Shown here in pieces: positions 1-5,295 of a stretch of 9,241 nucleotides of DNA. The stretch comes from an uncultured Ruminococcus sp. (GTDB taxonomy: Bacteria; Bacillota; Clostridia; Oscillospirales; Ruminococcaceae). Location of the stretch: NCBI GenBank assembly GCA_902772615.1, contig CACYBC010000205.1:1-9241 (forward strand). Reading direction: 5' to 3'. The number at the start of each line of letters is the position of its first letter. Within the stretch, counting starts at the first letter, position 1. The notes under the pieces were generated by a model. The model saw only the letters and a program-made list of their open reading frames with translations, made no database searches and was not told where the DNA came from. The position numbers were made by a program, and so were the translations under genes.

Positions 1-569
1 ATCAGTATGATATCAAAAATGATATTCATGGAACCGTTCAGTATCGAACTGACCAACCCCATTACCGGTTTCCCTGCTGTAGAGTAGTAACTGGCCATAC
101 ACAGTCCCATAAGGTGAGGCGCAGCATCCACATAGATGATGCGCGTATATGTTGTCGCTATGGGAAGAGTGTCAGCATCTGCTCCCAGGAACAAAAGGAT
201 AGGCTTTTCAAAAATCAATACAACGGCAGAGAACAGAGCGCCGACCACTCCGGCAGATACCACGACACGTGAAAATATCCTGTTTGCCTCTTCCCTGTCT
301 CCTTCTCCCATCTTGTGGGCAGAGAGTGTGCTTGCACCTATCGAGAACAGGTGTGAAAAGCCCATCAGCAGTGAATTGATCGGGGTTATTATTTTGATCG
401 CGGCCAGCGCGGTGGGGCCTACATAACGGCTTACAAACAGGCCGTCATCCAATGTTCTGAACAGCGCAGTGAACAGGTTCGTCATTATCGCAGGTACGCA
501 GAACCAGATCAGCTGCCAGAGCGTGAAGTCGCGTCCTATGCGGGCGCTTCTCGCATCATTTCTAGCCAT
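1..569 (-). CDS. MATE-family multidrug/cation antiporter, N-terminal part (runs off left edge)
   Basis: Integral membrane exporter of the MATE (NorM/DinF-like) family, which uses Na+ or H+ gradients to expel drugs or metabolites. 189 codons are visible; full members are about 440-460 residues, so over half lies to the left of the window. I translated this strand by hand: it opens MARNDARSARIGRDF, followed by a first hydrophobic helix (about 18-40). The segment around residues 38-50 (RTLDDGLFVSRYVG) and the following LAAIKIITPI match the conserved TM1-TM2 region. SIGASTLSAHKMGEGDREEA (77-96) matches the family's loop after TM2. The piece near the edge (SSILNGSMNIIFDIIL) matches the conserved N..lNi..D..l helix. 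ATG at 567-569 is preceded by GGAG (579-582) at a good distance. The upstream ABC gene is separated by a terminator, so this is probably its own transcription unit. The substrate cannot be inferred. Confidence 0.9.
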   Translation of the reverse strand, partial: MARNDARSARIGRDFTLWQLIWFCVPAIMTNLFTALFRTLDDGLFVSRYVGPTALAAIKIITPINSLLMGFSHLFSIGASTLSAHKMGEGDREEANRIFSRVVVSAGVVGALFSAVVLIFEKPILLFLGADADTLPIATTYTRIIYVDAAPHLMGLCMASYYSTAGKPVMGLVSSILNGSMNIIFDIIL

Positions 570-604
570 TCAACAGATCTCCATTCTTTATTATTCTTAT
601 TAAT

Positions 605-634
605 ATGATAACACAGCATATCTCACGCTAACAA
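605..634 (-). promoter_or_regulatory. possible promoter of the MATE gene
   Basis: On the minus strand TTGTTA (629-634), an 18-base gap and TATCAT (605-610) sit 35-65 bases upstream of the MATE start, in an AT-rich stretch between the ABC terminator and the gene. The match is only moderate. It is proposed because a terminator separates this gene from its upstream neighbour. Nothing else is visible between 570 and 686. Confidence 0.35.
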
Positions 635-685
635 ACAGAGCCATCGGCAAAATACACCTGATCCGAGAGTACACTGTATCCACAG

Positions 686-717
686 GCAAAAGAAAACCGC
701 GGGCATAACGCCCGCGG
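686..717 (-). terminator. rho-independent terminator after the ABC ATPase gene
   Basis: Perfect 8-bp GC-rich stem: CCGCGGGC (697-704) pairs with GCCCGCGG (710-717) around the 5-base loop ATAAC. On the minus strand it is followed by TTTTCTTTTG. It lies about 21 bases past the TGA of the ABC gene, which fits a transcript end there. Confidence 0.88.
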
Positions 718-738
718 AACTGCTGTTTAATTAAAGGG

Positions 739-1542
739 TCACATATCGTATTCGCCGAGAAGATTTCTTTCGTCCGTTATAGTGTCTATGGAACCTGTCA
801 TCAGTCCGACGACCTCATCTTCGTCCGTATCTTCTTTTCTGAGTGCGGCGACGGTCTCGCCGAGCCTCATGACCGTGATCTCGGAAGCCACATCAAAAAC
901 CGTCCTCATATTGTGGCTTATGAGAATGATAGCCGCGCCTTCGTCGCGGTATCTCTTCATGAGATCGATGATCTCACGTCCTTCCTTTACGCCGAGGGCG
1001 GCCGTAGGCTCATCCATGATCAGCACGGAAGGAGCTCCGCCCATCAGGGCTTTTGCGCATGCAATGGCCTGTCTCTGTCCGCCGGACATGAACATGACCC
1101 TATTGAATATGTTGGGGATGTTGAACCCCATACGCTGGATCTCAGCGAGGGCATTGGCCTTCATCGTCTTGAGGTCGAGGATCTTGAGCCACTTGAAGGG
1201 TTTCTTGTCGATCGTGAGCTCACGGCCTACATACATGTTCTCATAGACATTCATCTTCTCGAACAAAGCAAGTTCCTGATAGATGGTCTTAATACCAAGT
1301 TCCTGTGCCTCAGTCGTGCTGTGGATTTCGACCTTCTCACCGTTGAAAAGGATATCGCCTGCATCACAGGGCTGGTAGCCGGACAGTATCTTGATAAGTG
1401 TGGATTTGCCTGCTCCGTTTCCGCCGATCAAAGCGTTGACTTCGCCGCTTTTCGCTCTTACGCATCCGTTGGTGAGAGCTACAACAGCTCCGAAGCTCTT
1501 CTGTATATGACGCATCTCGAGCAGATAATCACTTTTAGCCAC
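739..1542 (-). CDS. orphan CUT2-type (ribose/xylose/fructose-like) sugar ABC transporter ATP-binding protein
   Basis: Cytoplasmic ATPase subunit of a CUT2-family carbohydrate importer, single-domain like FrcA rather than the duplicated RbsA/MglA form; 267 residues is a normal length. Walker A reads GGNGAGKST, where RbsA-type proteins usually have GENGAGKST. The Q-loop is in IYQELAL, the signature is MSGGQRQAIACAKAL, Walker B is VLIMDEPTAALG, and the H-loop is LISHN. The C-terminal RLGETVAALRKED...EVVGLMTGSI matches the CUT2 ending. Start: GTG at 1540-1542 is chosen because AAGGGGAA (1551-1558) sits at ideal spacing. The longer TTG frame start (1578) would fall at or before the expected transcription start. 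No permease or sugar-binding protein lies beside it: it is flanked by terminators, with mscS upstream and MATE downstream. It may serve permeases encoded elsewhere or be a remnant. The sugar is unknown. Confidence 0.88.
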   Translation of the reverse strand: MAKSDYLLEMRHIQKSFGAVVALTNGCVRAKSGEVNALIGGNGAGKSTLIKILSGYQPCDAGDILFNGEKVEIHSTTEAQELGIKTIYQELALFEKMNVYENMYVGRELTIDKKPFKWLKILDLKTMKANALAEIQRMGFNIPNIFNRVMFMSGGQRQAIACAKALMGGAPSVLIMDEPTAALGVKEGREIIDLMKRYRDEGAAIILISHNMRTVFDVASEITVMRLGETVAALRKEDTDEDEVVGLMTGSIDTITDERNLLGEYDM

Positions 1543-1579
1543 TTTATTCGTTCCCCTTACTAACATCGTTATGTTCAAA

Positions 1580-1607
1580 ATTATATCATCTGATAAATGA
1601 TAGTCAA
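1580..1607 (-). promoter_or_regulatory. sigma-A promoter of the ABC ATPase gene
   Basis: On the minus strand TTGACT (1602-1607), a 16-base spacer and a perfect TATAAT (1580-1585). Transcription would begin near 1573, leaving a leader of about 30 bases before the GTG start. This independently supports GTG 1542 over the TTG at 1578. It makes the gene a single-gene unit between two terminators. Confidence 0.8.
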
Positions 1608-1657
1608 CGAGATTATCCTCTTGTTCAGACAGTCATCGTCGTTCGTTTCCTTCAGCT

Positions 1658-1687
1658 AAAAAAGCGCTGCTTTCGCAGCGCTTTTTT
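1658..1687 (-). terminator. rho-independent terminator after mscS-type gene
   Basis: AAAAAAGCGCTGC (1658-1670) and GCAGCGCTTTTTT (1675-1687) form a 13-bp perfect inverted repeat around the loop TTTC, with a T6 run on either strand. It lies about 18 bases past the TGA of the channel gene, ending the repeat-protein/channel operon. The sequence is symmetric and could also act on the plus strand, but no plus-strand gene precedes it. Confidence 0.9.
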
Positions 1688-1705
1688 CAATAAAAAATAA
1701 CTTGA

Positions 1706-2464
1706 TCATTCTGCTTCTTCCAGAGCCAATTTGACTGCTCTGAGTATAGCCCTTCTCGCATCATACATGTTCGCATCCGTGACTTCCGCGGTAATGAGCA
1801 GCACCATCTGAGTGTCATCAAGTTCCGTGGAGAGTTCGTCTACACCTCTGTAGACGGGTCTGGACACGAACAGTTCCGGTTTCTCCGCGAACACGGTATC
1901 GATAGCTTTCTCTACCATCTCCTCCACGTCCTCGAGTCTCTCATCCCTGCTCACCGGAAATCGCGCCACAGTCAGCGGAGTTCCCTTTGACTGGTTGATG
2001 ACCGACTCGATGGTAGAATTGCGGATGATATTAACGTTTCCCGCGATATCGCGGATGCTGACGGTCCTCATGCCCATCGCAACGACTTCGCCTCTGAAAT
2101 CGTCGATGGCCACAGTATCACCCACCTGGAAATCCTTATCAAGTATAAGGGATATGCCGGCAAGTATGTCCGCGATAAGCGACTCAGATCCAAGACCCAG
2201 GATGATTCCGGTTATCCCTGCACCTACAAGGATGGAAGTGGTATCCACACCGATCTGCATAAGCGCGTACACGATGCCCGCGAACCAGATCAGGAAGATG
2301 AGGATGCTGCCGATCATACCAAAAATAGTCGTGGCCCTGTGCTTCTTGAATTTAACGCCAAACAGCAGTTTCACAAGAAGCGAGATCACAAACGTCGCCG
2401 CAAGGACTATAAGCAGCCTTACAAAGCCATGCAGTGACATGAACTGTTCAAATAAGTTTTTCAT
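1706..2464 (-). CDS. small-conductance mechanosensitive channel, MscS family
   Basis: Inner-membrane tension-gated channel that releases solutes on osmotic downshock. At 252 residues it is slightly shorter than E. coli MscS (286). Three hydrophobic helices are visible (about 13-35, 47-70 and 76-109); the third is the Gly/Ala-rich pore helix (ILVGAGITGIILGLGSESL). It is followed by the beta domain with DFQVGDTVAIDDFRGEV (111-127), GMRTVSIRD and a NIIRNSTIESVIN segment, where most relatives have IPNS. The C-terminal alpha/beta domain is complete. Start: ATG 2462-2464 lies 6 bases after AAAAGGAGA (2471-2479); the in-frame TTG at 2482 overlaps that site and is unlikely. It is the second gene of an operon with the Cys-repeat protein, 30 bases behind it and in the same reading frame. 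It ends in TGA just before a strong terminator. Confidence 0.93.
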   Translation of the reverse strand: MKNLFEQFMSLHGFVRLLIVLAATFVISLLVKLLFGVKFKKHRATTIFGMIGSILIFLIWFAGIVYALMQIGVDTTSILVGAGITGIILGLGSESLIADILAGISLILDKDFQVGDTVAIDDFRGEVVAMGMRTVSIRDIAGNVNIIRNSTIESVINQSKGTPLTVARFPVSRDERLEDVEEMVEKAIDTVFAEKPELFVSRPVYRGVDELSTELDDTQMVLLITAEVTDANMYDARRAILRAVKLALEEAE

Positions 2465-2494
2465 TTGTTCTCTCCTTTTCAATATATGTGCCGG

Positions 2495-4102
2495 CTAGAA
2501 ATATACATCGTAGTAGTGGTTGCCGATCGTTATCGACATGTATTGTGTGTCATTTTCCAGGTCCTGCATGTAAGCTGCTCTTCCACCTAGTTCTTCAACT
2601 GTGCATCCGCACTTCGTGCATGTAACTGTGAGGCTGCCGTCAACAGTGAAAGTATTGGTAGAGTGATCACAGATCTCTTTATGGTCGCAGTTATCGCATT
2701 GTCGTTCAGCTGTGTGTAAGTTGGGATTCGCTACCCAGTCACCCATAAGGTGGTCCGCAAGAGGCAGACTCCGCGTATCTTTCGCTCCGCAGACAGTGCA
2801 TGTTCTGCTTTCCCTTCCATTGACTGTACACGTGGACTCTTCCTCTACAGTCCAGCTGGAGTAAGTATGCGCTGCCAATGCTATTTCTCTGGTCTCTTCT
2901 GCTCCACATACAGTACACGTTCTGAATTCTGTTCCCTTCACCGCACAGGTAGAAACCTGCCTGACGGTCCAGCCTGAATAAGTATGAGCAACCAGCGCAA
3001 GTTCTCTGGTTTCTTCAAAGCCACAGATGGTACAGGTTCTATGCTCTACACCTTTCTTGGCACAGGTAGATGCCGTCTTCACTGTCCAGGATGAGAAACT
3101 GTGTCCCTTGGCTGCTATGGTAGTCGTCTCCAATACCTGACCGCATACAGAACATGATTTAGTCTGTGTACCGGTTGATGTACATGTAGGTTCCTTTATG
3201 GTCTTTGTGACGGGAGTATGATCTTTGAGCGCAAGTTCTCTGGTCTCTTCCCTGCCGCATACCGAGCACTTTCTGAACTCTGTCCCTTTCTTTGTGCAGG
3301 TTGACTCTTCTCTCATGGTCCAGCTCGAGAATCTGTGGTCTACCATATCGATATCTCTGGTCTCTTCTTCTCCACAAGCTGAACACGTTCTGGACTCCGT
3401 GCCTTTCTTTGTGCAGGTAGGTGCCTCTTTGACTGTCCATCTGTTGGGATACTTATGTCCCAGTGGTTCTATCTCCCGGGTCTCCACAGCCTGTCCGCAC
3501 ACTTCACATTTTCTTGCTTCCTCTCCGGGTTCAGTGCAGGTAGGCTCCTTCTCGATCTCCCACTCTTCCTTCGGCTTATGCTCCAGCGCAGGGATCTCCC
3601 TTGATTCACAGACTTCATTGCACACAGTGCAGCGCCTTACTTCCAGTCCGGGAGCCTCGCAGGATGTTTCTCTCTCTACCACCCACTCTTCAGACACTGT
3701 GTGTCCGTTAGCTGCGATCTCGCGCTCCTCGGCTCTTTCACCGCACTCTGTGCATATGGTATACTCCAGCCCCGTTTCTCCGCATGAAGGTTCACGGTCG
3801 ACTATCCACTCACCGGTATGGGTATGCGGATGCGTTCCCAGCCCTATTGCCGCCCTTACCGGGTCCGGAATGATGATCTTACGCGGAAGCGCTGCCTGAA
3901 ATATAATAATGGTCCCAAGGATGGATATGAGGGTTGCTTTGGCGAGTGTACCTATAAACTTGAAGTTCTCTTCTTCCGGTTCGAGCGCTTCCCCGGAGGC
4001 TTCACCGAGTTCAGCTACTGCCCTCTCGTTGAACTCATCATCATGAAAAAAGAATTCTTTGCCGGTTCCTGTACTTTCTTTCATATCATGGAACTCGCTC
4101 AC
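2495..4102 (-). CDS. membrane-anchored extracellular protein with nine Cys-rich CCCH-patterned repeats; function unknown
   Basis: 535 residues, no named family recognised. Layout: an acidic N-terminal segment (1-48) expected in the cytoplasm; one hydrophobic helix (about 49-71, IGTLAKATLISILGTIIIFQA); a short linker; then nine tandem modules of 38-41 residues (about 97-451); two degenerate Cys modules (C469, C472, C478 and C495, C498, C500); and a Tyr-rich tail ending YYDVYF. With no signal cleavage motif it should be a type II (N-in, C-out) protein. Each module reads roughly W-x-V-x5-C-x3-G-x-E-x-R-x-C-x2-C-G-x3-ETRE-x-AL-x-x-H. Similar CxxCG repeats occur in surface proteins of gut Clostridia; their function is not known to me. 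Start: GTG 4100-4102 lies 7 bases after a perfect AGGAGG (4110-4115). It ends in TAG, 30 bases before mscS in the same frame. Co-transcription suggests a shared envelope role; metal binding or disulfides are both possible. Confidence 0.85.
   Translation of the reverse strand: MSEFHDMKESTGTGKEFFFHDDEFNERAVAELGEASGEALEPEEENFKFIGTLAKATLISILGTIIIFQAALPRKIIIPDPVRAAIGLGTHPHTHTGEWIVDREPSCGETGLEYTICTECGERAEEREIAANGHTVSEEWVVERETSCEAPGLEVRRCTVCNEVCESREIPALEHKPKEEWEIEKEPTCTEPGEEARKCEVCGQAVETREIEPLGHKYPNRWTVKEAPTCTKKGTESRTCSACGEEETRDIDMVDHRFSSWTMREESTCTKKGTEFRKCSVCGREETRELALKDHTPVTKTIKEPTCTSTGTQTKSCSVCGQVLETTTIAAKGHSFSSWTVKTASTCAKKGVEHRTCTICGFEETRELALVAHTYSGWTVRQVSTCAVKGTEFRTCTVCGAEETREIALAAHTYSSWTVEEESTCTVNGRESRTCTVCGAKDTRSLPLADHLMGDWVANPNLHTAERQCDNCDHKEICDHSTNTFTVDGSLTVTCTKCGCTVEELGGRAAYMQDLENDTQYMSITIGNHYYDVYF
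2750..3814 (-). repeat. nine tandem ~120-bp coding repeats (Cys modules)
   Basis: The repeats encode residues about 97-451 of the membrane protein. First-Cys positions are 107, 148, 189, 230, 269, 307, 347, 386 and 425, giving periods of 38-41 residues. In every module the spacing is C-X9-C-X2-C-X12/13-H, with the closing His at 134, 175, 216, 256, 295, 334, 373, 412 and 451. Modules 7-9 are the most alike, as expected for late duplications. Modules 1-3 are more acidic and diverged, and module 2 has an extra Cys (165). Module 6 lacks the Trp. Confidence 0.9.
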
Positions 4103-4132
4103 CTGTCGCCCTCCTTCCTCTTTTGTACTTTA

Positions 4133-4138
4133 ATTATA
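4133..4138 (-). promoter_or_regulatory. -10 box of the repeat-protein/MscS operon
   Basis: Perfect TATAAT on the minus strand, about 31-36 bases upstream of the GTG start and followed by a short AT-rich leader with AGGAGG. The -35 region is poor (TTTTAA or similar at about 4156-4161), which suggests a promoter that is weak alone or needs an activator. A 20-bp inverted repeat fills its spacer. Confidence 0.55.
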
Positions 4139-4158
4139 TAATGCAATAAAGTGCATTA
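4139..4158. promoter_or_regulatory. inverted repeat, putative operator abutting the -10 box
   Basis: TAATGCA (4139-4145), ATAAAG, TGCATTA (4152-4158) form a perfect 7-bp-arm inverted repeat that occupies the -10/-35 spacer of the repeat-protein operon. This position is typical of a repressor or MerR-like regulator site. It lacks a GC stem and lies upstream of the expected transcript, so it is unlikely to be an RNA hairpin. The cognate regulator is not in the window. Confidence 0.5.
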
Positions 4159-4238
4159 AAAAAACAGTTTTTATTTTCGTTTTGATCAAATGATTCACAA
4201 TTTGTTTCTGGATTAGCCCTGATTGTATATCGTATGAT

Positions 4239-4244
4239 TATAAT
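4239..4244 (+). promoter_or_regulatory. possible -10 box of the lipid kinase gene
   Basis: Perfect TATAAT on the plus strand 33 bases before the ATG, preceded by TATGAT. I see no acceptable -35 hexamer at 16-18 bases. The element may be a TG-assisted promoter, although the TG is one base further away than canonical. Confidence 0.4.
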
Positions 4245-4276
4245 AAGTTAGTTTGGGTCATAATGGGGGTTGGACA

Positions 4277-5182
4277 ATGACCGACATCTTGCTTGTCATC
4301 AACGGAATAGCAGGCAACGGAAGGAACGGCAGCAATGCGTTCCGCATCATTAAAAATTTTGCACAGAAGGGAATTTCGACAACTGTCTGTCCCATCGCGG
4401 AAGGAGTATCACTGGAGCTCGAAGACTATCTGAACGAGCGAAGATACGATATGGTAGTATGCGTAGGCGGTGACGGAACAGTCAATGCCGCAGTCAACAA
4501 ACTGATGAAGATGGAAGACCGTCCTTCCCTGGGCTACATACCTGCAGGCACCACCAATGACTTTTCCAAGAACCTCAAGCTCGTGAGAGATGTGGACAAA
4601 GCCTGTGACATCATCACATCAGGGAAGTACGTGGATTATGATATAGGCTGTTTCAACGGTCACTACTTCAACTACGTCGCAGCTTTCGGAGCTTTCTCAG
4701 CCATAAGCTACAACACCGACCAGAAAGCCAAGAACACCTTTGGATACGCGGCATATATCCTTAATGCGGTGATCTCTGCCCCCGAGCATCTGCAGACCAG
4801 ATGCCGCATGAAGATAGAGTCAGATAACGGAGATTTCGATGGCGAATTCATCTTCGGCGGGATCTGCAACTCCCTGTCAGTCGGAGGACAAAAGATAGTC
4901 GGAATGACTACCAGCAATCTTTATGACGGAGAATTTGAACTCTTTCTCATCAGATACCCGGAACATGCCGCTGATCTTACCGAGATCCTGTACTCTCTGC
5001 TGCAGGGTGATTTTGAAAATGAACACTTTGTATTCAGGAAGATCAAGAAAGCGCACATAATCCCCGAAAGCAACGTAGAATGGACTCTTGACGGCGAGTA
5101 CGGCGGCAATCCTTCTCAGATCGATTTCGAGATCGTACCCGGCGCGATAAGGATCGCTTCCGAGATCGCATTCGCAAAATGA
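4277..5182 (+). CDS. YegS/Rv2252/BmrU-type lipid kinase (diacylglycerol kinase catalytic domain)
   Basis: Cytosolic or membrane-associated kinase that phosphorylates a lipid such as diacylglycerol with ATP, feeding phosphatidic acid back to phospholipid synthesis. 301 residues, normal for DgkB/YegS/BmrU proteins. The nucleotide loop NGIAGNGRNG (9-18) carries NG where the family usually has NP. The conserved VGGDGTVN (63-70) and PAGTTNDFSKNL (89-100) follow. In the C-terminal lobe, NLYDGEF (214-220) and WTLDGE (269-274) carry the acidic residues known in DgkB for metal binding and catalysis. Start: ATG 4277-4279, with GGGGGT (4265-4270) as ribosome binding site; the in-frame TTG at 4253 lacks one. 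It stands alone, diverging from the repeat-protein operon and converging on groEL. The true lipid substrate cannot be told from sequence. Confidence 0.9.
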   Translation: MTDILLVINGIAGNGRNGSNAFRIIKNFAQKGISTTVCPIAEGVSLELEDYLNERRYDMVVCVGGDGTVNAAVNKLMKMEDRPSLGYIPAGTTNDFSKNLKLVRDVDKACDIITSGKYVDYDIGCFNGHYFNYVAAFGAFSAISYNTDQKAKNTFGYAAYILNAVISAPEHLQTRCRMKIESDNGDFDGEFIFGGICNSLSVGGQKIVGMTTSNLYDGEFELFLIRYPEHAADLTEILYSLLQGDFENEHFVFRKIKKAHIIPESNVEWTLDGEYGGNPSQIDFEIVPGAIRIASEIAFAK

Positions 5183-5203
5183 TCTCCGCATATTGATGTT
5201 GAC

Positions 5204-5225
5204 CGGCCGTCCGAAAGGACGGCCG
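5204..5225 (+). terminator. GC-rich hairpin with GAAA loop after the lipid kinase gene
   Basis: CGGCCGTCC (5204-5212) and GGACGGCCG (5217-5225) make a perfect 9-bp stem closed by the GNRA tetraloop GAAA, 21 bases past the kinase stop. No T-run follows, so on its own it is not a standard intrinsic terminator. It may protect the mRNA 3' end in front of the real terminator that follows. Confidence 0.55.
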
Positions 5226-5243
5226 CTATCTATGTATAAAGAA

Positions 5244-5268
5244 AAAGCCGGCACAAAGTGCCGGCTTT
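5244..5268. terminator. bidirectional terminator between the lipid kinase gene and groEL
   Basis: AAAGCCGGCAC (5244-5254) and GTGCCGGCTTT (5258-5268) form a perfect 11-bp stem with a 3-base loop. The tail is TTTCTTATT on the plus strand and TTTTTCTTTA on the minus strand. It sits between convergent genes, 27 bases beyond the groEL stop, and most likely serves both. Confidence 0.85.
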
Positions 5269-5295
5269 CTTATTACATATTTGGCTGTTTCGGTA

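Noticed and set aside
136..426. Plus-strand open frame opposite the MATE gene
   Set aside because: The minus strand reads through as a clean MATE-family protein over the whole interval; the plus frame shows no family features.
570..738. Hidden small gene or RNA between the MATE and ABC genes
   Set aside because: The 169 bases hold a ribosome site, a possible promoter and the ABC terminator. I see no short frame with a ribosome site and no structured RNA.
913..1563. Plus-strand open frame opposite the ABC ATPase
   Set aside because: The minus-strand frame carries all ABC motifs. The opposite frame has no recognisable domain and no start signal.
3159..3440. Alternative-frame minus-strand ORF within the repeat gene
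   Set aside because: It repeats only because the underlying DNA repeats; it has no start signal, and the Cys-module frame is clearly the coding one.
2750..3814. Periodic repeats considered as a CRISPR array or minisatellite
   Set aside because: The repeats are coding modules of about 120 bp that vary throughout with conserved Cys/Gly/Arg/His codons. There are no constant 25-40 bp repeats with unique spacers and no cas genes.
4181..4200. TTTGATCAAA palindrome as an FNR/CRP site
   Set aside because: Only the left FNR half-site (TTGAT) is present; four bases on, the sequence is TGATT instead of ATCAA. A 10-bp palindrome in AT-rich DNA is not evidence enough.
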